Assembly: GCF_030272615.1 (NCBI RefSeq)
Contig: NC_081406.1
Coordinates: forward strand, 475,744,900-475,808,899
Source of the DNA: Cryptomeria japonica
Taxonomy: Eukaryota > Streptophyta > Pinopsida > Cupressales > Cupressaceae
Direction of reading: 5' to 3'
DNA length: 64,000 nucleotides
Shown here in pieces: positions 52,791-63,413 of this stretch; position 1 is the stretch's first letter; each line of letters begins with the position of its first letter. Both the position numbers and the translations under genes were made by a program. The notes under the pieces are model-generated. The model saw nothing but the letters and a program-made list of their open reading frames with translations, did no database searches and was not told the DNA's origin.

Positions 52791-54506
52791 ACTTAAGGAG
52801 CTCCTCCGCCTTATTCACCAGCTGATCATAGTTTGTCGCGACAGCTTTGAATTCTTCCATGTCCTTGTTTGGCTTTTTCTCCTTCTTTTTTACATCTGGT
52901 CCTTGTTCTAGGTCCTTGCACTTCTCCCGTGCCATCCATGTCAGGTTCAATCTCCAGGGAGTCCTTCTCCTCTTCCATTTTGCTGATGAGGATTTTTGTT
53001 GTCGCCAGCTGAAGCCTTCAGAATATTTAAGCTTTGTTCTGCAATGCTTTTAAGGCTTTCTTCAATTTAATTGACTTTTTTATCAGTTTCCTCCATTCTT
53101 TGATCCATACCAATCTCATTATTTTTCGTCTTAGTTAGGTCTTTCTCAATTTGCTCGAACCTGGGGTTGAAGGAGTCTCTAATCTCTTCGGCTTTGGCAA
53201 CTGTTTTAGTCAAATCCTTAACCTGTTCTGCCATTGACTTGCCTCCGCCAAAACTGATAGTCTCCAGAATTTGGACTCTATGATTGAGCTTCTTAATATC
53301 CTCCACAGCTTTCTTGTAACTAGAAATTAGCCAATCAATGGTGTCCACAAAGCCTTTCAAACCCTCAGGAGGAGGATATGAGGAGGGTGATTTCTCACCA
53401 GCGTTGTCTTTTTCCTTATTGGAGGTGTCTCCAACAGTAATTTTACCAACTTTTACGATTCTTTGTTCAAAACCTTCCCCAGTGGTCTCCTCCTCCAAAT
53501 TTTGGTCGAAGTCCGGGTTCTTTCTTTGCATCTGTTCCTTAAGCTCCATAATGTTGGCATCCTGTTTCTTCTGTTTGTTCCTTGTCTGAATAGAAATTTT
53601 CTTTTTCTTTTTTTGAGGAGATTGGGGTTCCTTCTCAAAATCCTCAGAGACCTCTTCCTCCGAGGAGGAGCTAATTTGGAGAACTTTATCTTTAGATTTA
53701 TTCTTACCCTTCGAGGAGGAAGGCTTGGTTCTCACATGTTTTCTTTTCTTACCAGTTTCCGCTTCAGAGTCATCCAGACTCTCTTCGGACTCACTCATCG
53801 AATCACTCTCTGACTCCTCACCCAAAGAAAAAACAGAATCCGACCCTTCCTCCTCAGACTCAGAGATAGAAGGCTGAGGGCGGGCAATTTGGTTGGCTTT
53901 GAGGTGGTCATAAATTAAAACAACGAGACCTTGATGCATGGCTATATCACCCTTAGGGTTCTTTTTATGGGCCTTAATGGTAGCATTCATAGAGCACAGC
54001 AGAAAATATGGTATATTGACTTTTTCATCAAACCTAAAATGGTTCAGCAAAACAAAATGGTAGCCATACACTTTTGTGAATCTACCATCCAAAGTTACAT
54101 AGCGCATTATAGCAAATAAGACCCCCCTCCATGGTTTAACAAAAGCCCTAGGAGGATAGTAAGTTTTCCTTAGCTTAACCAAGCGCTTTTTCTTCTTTGT
54201 CGTTTCAGGATATCTTTCAATGGCCTCCTTGCTCAATTTCCTGTCTCTGTAGTAATTGCTTCCTTCCCTGAGGAGACCCGTAACCTGAGCAATGAGGTTT
54301 TCATCTATGGAGATTGATTGATCTCCCATCTTCAGAGTGCCCTTTCTCCAGTTTTTATAGAAGAAATTAGTAACAGTGGTGTTGCGCCCATGGAGCCTCT
54401 CCATAAACTTTGAAAACCCGCCCTTCTACAAAATGTTCGAGAGAACCTCCTTTTGCTTCCACTCCTTGCAGTTGCTGGGTTCATAGCAGCGTCGATTTCC
54501 TCCCAT
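52791..54506 (-). pseudogene. acidic/coiled-coil retroelement protein of unknown family
   Basis: The frame starts at ATG 54506 (MGGNRRCYEPSNCKEWKQKE), meets a TAG at about 54426 and is then open for 445 codons from MERLHGRN (54404) to TAA at 53067. After that a frameshifted stretch continues to a TAG near 52791 (MEEFKAVATNYDQLVNKAEE). The N-terminal part has TNFFYKNWRKG, then SIDENLIAQVTGLLREG and YYRDRKLS. This again follows the pattern aromatic block, Ile-rich block, then a V-T-G-L turn. The middle has a Ser/Glu-rich acidic segment and Lys-rich runs (QKKKKKISI). The C-terminus is heptad-rich (VEDIKKLNHRVQILE). No enzymatic domain. Probably element-encoded; function unknown. Confidence 0.55.
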
Positions 54507-54633
54507 TTTTTCACTATTCAGAGCAGCAGGTCGAGAATTGTAGAGAGCTTTAGGCAAGAGATTTCTTGGAACTACCAAAAATACCCAGAAAGCGTGGGAA
54601 GCGGTAGCGTAAGTCTTGCAATAAATGGTACTG

Positions 54634-57065
54634 ACTTTATTATTATTACTCATAGCACTCCTTTTAATCTGTTTCATCATTACTTTGTCCATTTATGATC
54701 TTTGGGGTACTATTGTATCGATCCTTAAAAATGATTGATTTGACGTCATCGGGGATGTGCTCTTCACCCTTCCATGTGATCATTTTATCTTGAATGACCG
54801 CCACGTTGGCTGCCCAATCAACAGAACCATTAGCTTCAAGATAGATATGAGATATGAAGCATTTCTCAAAAGTGTTGATGAGATCTCTAGCAGCCTTTAT
54901 TATGTTATTGATAGTCCATGAAGGCTTAGAGGTTCTCTTTAGGCATTTGATGATGTTATTAGAATCCCCTTCTATCCAAAGATAGGGACAATTCCATCTT
55001 TTGGCCAAGAGAATACCTTGGAGTGCAACCATTGCTTCTGCCTTGTGGTTAGTTTGACTCCCTATAGGAACAACAATCATTTCCTTATAGTTACCGTTTT
55101 CATCTCCGAGGATTGCACCACATCCCGCAGGACCAGGATTGCCTTTTGCAGCACCGTCGAAGTTGACTTTGAGCCAACCATGTGGGGGAGTATGCCATCT
55201 AGCTTCGAGTCTTTTGTTTAGAGTGGGATCAGGACTACCAACATTCTTCAGATTCCAGGAACTTAAAATGTGAGATTCCATGGGGTTGGCAGAAATGCAA
55301 GGATTCCCAATGATTCCAATGTTCTCCACAATAGCCCATTGAATTTTCTGGAAAACAACATCCTGGGTGAGAGAAGTGTCCTTGAAGATACGGTTGTTCC
55401 TTTCTTTCCATATTCCCCACAGAATGTGAGGGAGAGATAGCTGCCACAAATATCTCAAAAAGGGGTTAGCTCAGTGATAATTCCAAGAATGGAACAAATC
55501 ACTTATAGTGTTAGGAAAAACCCAATCAATGCAAAAATTCTTAAGAAGTCTTTCCCAAATTGAAGCAGTAAAGGAGCAGTGGATAGCCAAATGGTCCACA
55601 GACTCTTCCTCCTCGAGACAGAGAGCACATCTATCAGGGAAAGAAAAGCCTCTACCCTTAAGATTATCTAAGGTCAGGATTTTATTTTGAAGGATAGTCC
55701 AATAGAAAAAATTGATTTTAGGGATTAGACCCTTTATCCAAGCTTTAGACCAAAAAGGATTCTCAGAGGGGGTTGGGGAAAGAACACCATACATTGAAGA
55801 GACAGTGATGTTGCCTTTAGAATCAAATTTCCAAATAAGGGAGTCTTCCTCTTTATTCAGCCAAACAGAAGAGAGATGGTTCTTGAGATTAATAAGGCCC
55901 AGGTGAATACTTTCAATGTTCTTCCATTTATCACCTATCCAATAAACTTCAACCAGAGGGCCAAAGATTCTAATACAGGAGGGAGCAAAAGGGGCCCATT
56001 CAGGGATTTCTACCAAAGGTTTGTCGAGGAGCCAGGGATCTTCCCAAAATCTAACTTTCCTACCATTGCCAACATTCCATTTAACCCCTTTGGCAATGCT
56101 GTCTTTACACTTAGAGGCATGATTCCAGATATGGGACCCATTCATGCTGAAATCAGAATTGATAAAAGCTGGAAGAGAAGAAGACTAAAGAGAGTACTTA
56201 CTTGTCCAGATTTTACACCATTCACTGTTAGAGTGGAATAGTCTCCAAACCTGTTTAGACAAGAGAGCTTCATTGAGGGTCCGGATTCTTCTCAGGCCCA
56301 GGCCTCCATTACTTTTCGGTCTGCACACCTTTTCCCAAGCCACAAGAGACATTCTTTTCTTTTCCTCGACCCCTGACCAAAGAAATTTTTTCTGAATTTT
56401 CTCAATTGCTTCAGCATACTTAACAAGAATTCTGAAGAGGCTAAGGGCATAAATAGGAATGTTTTGAAGGGAGGCTTTTAGAAGTTGGAGCTTTCCAACT
56501 TGACTTAAAAGGGCACCTTTCCATCCAGCAAGTTTTTTTTGAAATTTGTCCACCAGAGAACTCCAAAACGAATCTGGTGGTGCAATGCCTAGAGGGAGAC
56601 CAAGATAAGTGGCCGGAAGATCAGCAATCCGACATTCGAGAATTCTGTTGATTCTATGCTGTCTCCTCTCAGGAGTGTTGATGAAAAACACTTCGCTTTT
56701 AACCCAATTGATAAGTTGGCCAGAAGCAGATGCAAACTTACACAGGGTGTCCTTGAGAGTTTTGGCTTCTGAGATGCTTGAGTCCCCCATGATAATAGTA
56801 TCATCCACAAACTGTTGGTGGGAGCATGTACGATCAACTGACGAAGGTTGGAGTCCCTTGAACATTCCTCTCATCACCATACTTTCCATAGATATACCAA
56901 AACATTCAGCCATGATTATGAAGAGGATAGGAGAAATGGGATCCCCTTGCTTCAGTCCTCTAGAGGCTTGAAAGAAGATGGAGGGAGATCCATTGATAAG
57001 AACAGCAAAGGAGGCAGTGATAAGCTGTTTGAAGAGATCCACACATTTGGTAGAGATTACTTAAT
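54634..57065 (-). mobile_element. 5'-truncated LINE (L1-type with RNase H)
   Basis: Only the 3' two-thirds of ORF2 remain (RT palm onwards). The endonuclease and N-terminal RT are missing, as in typical 5'-truncated LINE copies. The 3' boundary is probably near the aataataataaa run on the minus strand (about 54634-54648), possibly a (TAA)n tail. Beyond it another element's ORF begins (54506). No target duplication was verified. Confidence 0.8.
54664..57042 (-). pseudogene. LINE ORF2 remnant: reverse transcriptase, zinc-binding RT C-terminus, RNase H
   Basis: A single minus frame with two in-frame stops, TAG near 56185 and TGA near 55471, and no frameshift. RT motifs are SRGLKQGDPISPILF and FVDDTIIMG; the catalytic box is FVDD where plant LINEs normally have FADD. 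These are followed by GLPLG and the KFLWSG and GGLGLRRI blocks. A zf-RVT-type region follows with RCALCLEEEESVDHLAIHC. RNase H motifs are VNFDGAAKGNPGPAGCG, NHKAEAMVAL and IEGDSNNI, with the Asp-Glu-Asp catalytic set visible, and the frame ends at TAA 54664. The enzyme would copy LINE RNA at a nicked target; here it is truncated. Confidence 0.9.
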
Positions 57066-57166
57066 GCGTTGCTTTTAAATTGTTAAATACATATAGTTAC
57101 TGCTTCCCCGTTACACTAATTGAGATTACTTAATGCATTGCTTTTAAATTGTTAAATCCATAGTAA
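57056..57166 (+). repeat. ~67-bp tandem duplication
   Basis: gattacttaatgc(g/a)ttgcttttaaattgttaaat occurs at 57056 and 57123. Confidence 0.75.
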
Positions 57167-57225
57167 CGAGACTCGAACTCGGCACGTGACTCGACAGAAT
57201 AACTTTGTGTAGATTCGGCAAAGTG

Positions 57226-57425
57226 AAAATCTCAAGTGTTGATGGGTGTTTTATGACACTCTCCAAAACATAATAAAATACACTAAGTATTCTATCCTCT
57301 CTTGAATAAGGAAACCTCAAATGCTAAAGATATGATCAAATAAGGTCACCCCAAGGTTCCTATTGTCAGGTCTTGACAATGTGAGGGATAAACTCAGTAA
57401 AAAATGATGTAATTTGTTGTTTACA
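57226..57425 (-). mobile_element. LTR fragment of the TGATGTGG...CATCAACA family
   Basis: On the plus strand it starts tgttgatggg and contains tattctatcctctcttgaataagg and ggtcaccccaaggttc. These match the corresponding end of 18450-18660. Only about 200 bp remain. Confidence 0.5.
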
Positions 57426-57499
57426 AAAAGGGACTTCCATCGCCCAATTGTAAGCATCGGCGTATGAGGACGGAGGAACAACTTAAATTTTCCTCCCAA

Positions 57500-58124
57500 G
57501 AGATGGAACAAGTCCCTGCACAAACCACATCTTCTTCAATCCATCGGCCGACTGGTGTTCCATCTTGATCAACAATTCTTTGAGCCTACGATTGTAAGCC
57601 CGCACACTCTCATTTTTCCCCTGCTTGGTATTGTAGATTTCGGCTACAATCTCGTTGTCATCCCTCAGGAGTTTGAACTCCTCTTCAAATGCCTTATTTC
57701 ATTCACTCTAGCCGGCCTTTTCCTTAGCGTCTAGATCTATGTAGCATTCAATAGCAATTCCCTAAAGGGTGGTGGGAAATGCTTTCAGCTAGTAATTGTG
57801 GTGATATATCGTTATACATGTCTTACAATGTCGTACAGGGTTCTCTGATCCATCTATTGTGAACTTCGAGCATTTTTGCCTCTCCTGGGTATTCTGGTTG
57901 TGCAACATTATCCTTGCTTGGAAGGTACTGTGTGTGTTCGACCAAATTGAACGTTCTTGCTCCTTGCATTCCTGTGCCTCTCTTGCACTCTTGGCTACGC
58001 GTGAGCTCTCTACGCGTCCACCTTGTGCATCTTCTGCACCTTGGTCACGCTCGTTTCTCTTCCCTCTCCTCTCTAGAGTCTTCGGCTCAAGTCCCCTTAT
58101 ACATGGTTCCTCGACGAGGGGCAA
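57500..58124 (-). pseudogene. Ty3-type gag remnant
   Basis: With frameshifts and stops, the minus strand reads a retrotransposon gag pattern: KAFP-TLRGIAIECY-DLDAKEKA, then an EEEFKLLRDDNE-VAEIYN-KQ-KNE and AYNRRLKELLIKMEHQ region and MWFVQGLVPSLG. This is the Retrotrans_gag signature region of plant Ty3 elements, including the yyw-l/fe-eF and l--l-q--E-v-ey-rrfk order. The N-terminal part (58124-57789) is an Arg/Lys/Glu-rich linker. The gene is heavily decayed and no pol follows. Confidence 0.6.
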
Positions 58125-58440
58125 GTTCGTGCGAATTGGTTTCTCGCCTACTTACTCCCTTGTGGGTCGGACTTGGGTGGACTGTTTCGATCGCTATGTT
58201 CCGGTGCTTTCCTTGCACTCTCAGTGATGCGTGCGTCCTCTACACGTCCACCTCCAGCATCCCCAACACTCCAAGTACTTCCAGGTGTGCTGGACCTAGG
58301 TGGATTGTTCTGACTGCTACATTTTGGTGCTTTCCTTGCTCTCTTAGCCATGTGCGCATCCTCTACACGTCCACCTCTAGTGTCCCAACACTCCGAGTAC
58401 TTCTAGGTTCGGACTTGTCTTTGTGCTCCCTCGGGCTGAG
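57960..58440 (-). repeat. imperfect ~125-bp repeats upstream of the gag remnant
   Basis: The block ggtgctttccttgc(a/t)ctctcag...cctctacacgtccacct occurs at about 58202 and 58327, with a weaker copy near 57975. Overlapping open frames arise from the repeats. Confidence 0.6.
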
Positions 58441-59170
58441 GGTGGGCGAATGACCTAATCACTTGGTCTTGACCACCTTGTGGCCTCTTCTCACCTTTAT
58501 TGGGTTCTATGAGCATGAATCACTCAAGGCTGACCCGATTTCTTTTAAGGCAGCAACGCCAAAATGTTTACTACTATATCTATTGAATCAAATATAGGAC
58601 ATAATAATATACATGACAACGCTTGCCAGACACAATAGTAAAAATATCTTTATTGGCACATGTGATTATCATAGAGAAGACCAAAGATGGTCGACCAAGG
58701 ATTAGAATTGACCCGACTATTCCAGACTACCTTCCTTGGCGATACACAACATATTTAGAGGACCCAATGGTTGCCGAGACGAACACAACCATCAACCAAC
58801 GGACACATAACTACCTGATAGTGACAACCCACTTAATACACTGTTGGATAACCAAAATTATCAAACATAACAATAAGCATTTTATGCTGACTACAAATAG
58901 CACATTCAACTTTTCCAGTTGTTGATCATGTACATTTTCCTTTAATAATACAAATACTTTTTCTTATCAAAAAATATCTGTAAAATTATACAAGAAAAAT
59001 ATTCAAGTATAATTTAATTAAAGATTGAAGGAACGGTTCCTAGAAGGAGCATTTCTACTAACTTGTCTTACAGTCAATACCTTTTGATGATCATCAAGAT
59101 TGGCGATTGTCTTTATAAGTCTGCAAATCCATATTTTTTATTGCAGTGTACAATGATCCTACTTTTTTCC
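58441..59170. other. no recognisable gene
   Basis: A 100-codon plus frame at 58623-58925 has no familiar motif; its Ile/Thr/His-rich composition fits a chance ORF in AT-rich DNA. The rest is AT-rich. Confidence 0.35.
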
Positions 59171-59298
59171 CTAAAGCCTCAGCTAAGGTGATTCAATATA
59201 AAACTAAGTTACTGGTTCGGGTTCGGATTCGGGCTCGGATTCGGGTACGGATTCGCGGATTCGGCAAAAAAAATAAAATCTTGGGTACGGGTTCGTCC

Positions 59299-59341
<43 letters not shown>

Positions 59342-59926
59342 AATTATATACATATACCGATATATTATATATATGTTCAATATATACAATCCATACAAAA
59401 ATAAAATATACAATGTGACTTTCCATACATAAATCATAAATCATAAATCCATAATTATTAATTGCCAATGCCAATAAATATTCATATATCGCAAATGTAA
59501 TCAGTAAACTAATAACTAAAGTCTAATATTGTATTCCCAATTAGCAAAAAAGATAATATTCAAGTTTCAAGTCTTTTTTAAAAAGTCATAAAGGGGCGAA
59601 TTAGAGTTTTATTATAAAAAAACTATTTTAGAAAGTCTTTTTTTATTGTTTTTGTGACCCGTGCCCCTGTTTTTTGGAAACCACGGGCCTGGGTTCACGC
59701 GGGTCCTCCTGGGTTCGACCTGGGTTCCACCTGGGTCCTTCCCAGGTGGCCGGGTTCCTTGTGGGTCCTGCGACAGGGATCCCGACCACCTGTGAAGGAC
59801 CTGGGAGGAACCCAAGGAGAACCCGGGGAGAACCAGGACCGGGCAAGAACCAAAACCTGAACCCAAGCCAAAAGGAGAAGAACCGGTAACTTAGATATAA
59901 AATAAAAAGGCCTTAGCTGAGGCTTA
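59171..59926. mobile_element. foldback/MITE-like element with GGTTCGG ends and (AT)n core
   Basis: The ends are inverted: aagcctcagctaagg...actaagttac(t)ggttc on the left, and gaaccggtaacttag...ccttagctgaggctt on the right, over about 50-60 bp. Inside lie ggttcgg-(a/g)ttcggg repeats on the left, an (AT)n tract (59302-59338) and a cctgggttc/ggacc-rich region with internal inverted blocks on the right (59690-59850). No gene and no clear TSD. Confidence 0.65.
59302..59338. repeat. (AT)n microsatellite
   Basis: About 18 uninterrupted AT units. Confidence 0.95.
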
Positions 59927-60504
59927 GTGCTAATGATTCTGAATTCTCCATCTTCTCTTAAATCCAAAACTTCCATCTACTGCACGTATCCTTGTCATCC
60001 TTAAAGCTAAAGGATTTCTTTTTGAATCCCAATCAATCACCACACAATCTAATGTGCAATCATCTAAGAAATCCACACATTAAACAAAGCTAGGTACTAA
60101 TGTGAAGACAGGTATGCAGGTGAGGCCCATAACAGAATTCGATGAAGGAGGTAATCTGAGGATTAGTTATAAATTAACTCACAAAGCACAACTCCAAAAT
60201 GTTAAAAGCAATGCACAGGTGACACATCAATATAAGTTCTCATTTACAGTTGGTATCATGATCATTGACTAATATGATGCATTTGAAGTTATACCCTGTT
60301 CTATTCTGTGAAAATTACACTATGTATGTTTGCTTTCATGTTATAGTTGATGTGATCCAAACTTTATCAAGCATCCTTGAAATTACTAATGAAAATGATT
60401 TATTTTTGAACTTGATCAATGTATTATGTATTCTGTCGATTTCTACAAACAAAAATTGAAATATTTTATTAGAACATGAAAATTTTATTGCATTGGAATT
60501 TTAG
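59927..60504. other. intergenic or intron sequence upstream of the channel-like exon
   Basis: No exon with a recognised motif. The last bases before 60505 (ttggaattttag) fit a splice acceptor. Confidence 0.4.
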
Positions 60505-60589
60505 GTATGAAGCTGATGCAGATGCAGTTCTCTCTGTTTTAGCACTGCACCCTCTTCTTGGGAAGTCCTCTGGGACAGTTGTTGTTGAG
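60505..60589 (+). CDS. exon of a CASTOR/POLLUX-like ion channel gene
   Basis: The translation after the first base is YEADADAVLSVLALHPLLGK followed by SSGTVVVE. It matches the cytosolic regulatory (RCK-like) part of plant POLLUX/CASTOR-type channel proteins (DUF1012 family), where Y-E-A-D-A-D-A-x-L-S-V-L-A-L is characteristic. The exon is bounded by tttta-ag and by gag|gtattg. CASTOR and POLLUX are cation-permeable channels of nuclear or plastid envelope membranes; which paralogue this is cannot be told. There is no stop or frameshift in the exon. It may be a functional host gene with long introns or a gene fragment. Confidence 0.65.
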
Positions 60590-61479
60590 GTATTGAACAT
60601 TTTCTGGGATCATAAATATGATTCAAATTGCAGTTTAAAAAATTCTACCTGCAACTTTATTTTAAATTGATCATATTTCAGAAGTGGAACCTTTGGATTA
60701 GTGAGAAGATCAAAATAATCTATATTAACTTCCTTTAGCTATTAGATGAACTTATACTCGATTTTATTGCACCGTCTGCATCATTATGTATCAATCAATT
60801 GGTAGCTATTGATAAATGTTATCCTGTGCACATAATTAGTTCACTTTTCTATTTCTTCCTAGACAAAGCTTTTTGTATCATTTTTGATCTTCTTGTAACT
60901 TCCATTGAAAGAGTCTCATCATAGTTTCCCATCCGACTGAGAATGATTTCCTAAGCTCATCCATAGTTTTTCAATATAATGAGTAGATCCTTCTAGATGG
61001 AGAAATAAGTACTTCATGACACAAAATCTTTTCTTCTTGATTTCAGGTGACAAAAACTTACATGGTTCCACAAAGATTCTGGATAGTTCTTGACTAATAT
61101 TATAAAGAACAAGAGTAATTCATTACATCAGTTCACTTTTCTTATGTCATTATCATTTTTGATCTCCTTGTAACTTCCATTGAAAGAGTCTCATCATAGT
61201 TTCCCATCTGACTGAGAATGATTTCCTAAGCTCAACCATAGTTTTTCAATATAATGAGTAGATCCTTCTAGATGGAGAAATAAGTACTTCATGACAAAAA
61301 ATCTTTTCTTCTTGATTTCAGGTGACAAAAACTTAAATGGTTCCACAAAGATTCTGGATAGTCCTTGACTAATATTATAAAGAACAAGAGTAATTCATTA
61401 CATCAGTTCACTTTTCTTATGTCATTTCATGGCATATTTTGTGCTTCTACCACTTATATTTGCCTTTTCATGTTTGCAG
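60590..61479 (+). other. intron with a ~275-bp tandem duplication
   Basis: GT...AG bounded (gtattgaac ... tgtttgcag). The segment from gatcttcttgtaacttcc (60886) to the ttcttatgtcatt block recurs from 61161 with few changes. Confidence 0.6.
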
Positions 61480-61627
61480 GTGTCAAATGATAATACCGGT
61501 AACCTCTTGAAATCACTATGTGGTCCAAAGGTTGAACCAGTGAAGAATCTTGCATCAAAGTTATTTGTCCAATGTTCTCGCCAAAAAGGACTGGTTAAAG
61601 TGTATCACAAATTACTTGACCCTGCAA
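61480..61627 (+). CDS. next exon of the CASTOR/POLLUX-like channel gene
   Basis: It reads [20 protein letters not shown], then [18 protein letters not shown] and VKVYHKLL. It matches the continuation in the same family (L-L-K-S-x-x-G-x-K-V-E-P-V-x-N-x-A-S-K-L-x-V-Q-C-S-R-Q-K). Acceptor tgtttgcag|gtgtca; donor probably gcaa|gtattg. The previous exon ends in phase 0 with GAG, so the reading frame joins without a break. The following exon (expected Asn-Leu/Phe region) was not found in the remaining 2.4 kb. It may be further away or the gene may be incomplete. Confidence 0.68.
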
Positions 61628-63413
61628 GTATTGTTCTTTTCTATCTTTGAAACATAATATTTTTTATTGGATGCTTAAATAATGAAAAACATAATACTGT
61701 TTGTATTTGGCATATTGGTACTACATATCTTATTCCTCTTAAAGTTTCTCATAGTCGCAAAACCTTAAACCAATCTGAATGAATGATTCCCTATAAAAGC
61801 ATTTATTAGGTTTTAAAGTAAATTTCATTGATAACTCTAGTTGAAAGATAGCTACATGTCTGTATTCCAATTTTAATTGATATTTATTATTCCTTTTCTA
61901 AAGAATCACAAATTTCAATTCTACTGATGGATGCTAAGAAAAATGTATAGACTGGTACAAAGGGTGCATGTGAAGAATCTATGACAGAGGATGAAGTTAA
62001 TTCTATAAAATCTTTTTTTTTTGCAGAGAAGAATTAAGACTAGAACAGACAGGTAACTCTGTATAAATTTCTTTTGTTGATGCTTTCGATAATGCTGGAG
62101 AAGCTGAGGTAGCTGGTATTATTTCCAAAATGAATGATTTGTAATAAGCTATGATATATGGTTTTGGACTTCGTGTTTTTTTTTCATATTATAAAGTTAA
62201 TCTGCATTCTTATGATCTTTTTTAATAAATAAAAGCCATTGTGGAATAAAGGAGAGTCACATGTTTCAGCCATTACCAAACCAGATCTGAACTATGCCCC
62301 CAGTCTCCTATCACTTTCTCATCACCCATCTGGTCTGCAAAAAATTCTCTATCCTCTAGTCCCTCTGGGAGTGAGGGAGTGCAGGTGAATGAATTTGTGG
62401 GGGAGGGAAGGGGCAGAATGCCAGAGCCTCCTCACTTGTGCATGCACCATTGCAAGCTCCAAATTTAAACTGCATTCTCACAGATGTTTCAACATCTGTC
62501 AACAGATTCAAATGTAAATCTTTATTGCAAGAGTATGTGCATTGCCGTATTGTCAACCTATATTAGCTTTAATGGAAGAGGATGAACGCTATCTTAAAAT
62601 GGAATCTCTCCCCAAAGTTCTTCGCAGATGATTAACTAGAGCATAGATTGTGGACCGTCAAAATCAAAGGTCTCATATCAAAATCTGTGGGAGCATATCT
62701 TGGCCTCTAGACCCTTCAAGCCTGGATCCAAGCAAATTGAAATCTTGTGAGATCAATAGAAACTTTCATAATGTCAAATGGTTGCATTCTTACGAATATG
62801 GCATGATCTTTCAAGCAGGAGCTTGGTTGCGAACAGATCGGGTTTATTTATGGAACACTGGTCTCCTACTTTTAATCCTATGGATAATTTCTTAAGTATG
62901 GTAACAAGCTTGCATTCTCCTTCCTCTTCTACCAAGAAAATATTGGCATGAATCCACAATAAGGGAGATTGTGTCTGCAATAGGAGAGTATGTTATGGTT
63001 TCACAAATGAATCTAAACTCAGGCATTGGAGTACAAATGTTTGTGTTAATTTGAATTTGGATAAGACTTTATCAGATTAGATCATGCTTTATCCACATGG
63101 CTGAATAGGAGCAACTTATTGACTATGAAAATATCCCAATTTGATGCAAGATTTGTCATAGACGTGGCCACATTTCTTGTGTATGTCTAAGTCAAGCCAT
63201 ATGCATATGGCAACAACCCAACACAATGTCTTAAATAACTCCTACCGAGTTCCAGCAAAGGAAAATCCTACAAATCCTACTAGATTTGTTCCCAATACCA
63301 ACACCACTGGTCAAAAAATCATATATTTATTACAAGAATAAGGGAAAATTCAGAAAGCATAATTAAGAAAAAGCAAAATAAAAAGATATGCAATCTTTGA
63401 CGCTAACCACAAT
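61628..63413 (+). other. probable intron or 3' flank, no further exon recognised
   Basis: A tttttttgcag|agaagaattaagac...acag|gtaact stretch near 62028-62055 looks like a short exon but gives no family match. The rest is AT-rich with only small ORFs. No element ends are seen before 63414. Confidence 0.4.

Noticed and set aside
57150-57190. tRNA-like T-arm (inverse of actcgaactcggcac)
   Set aside because: No anticodon arm or acceptor stem can be paired around it.
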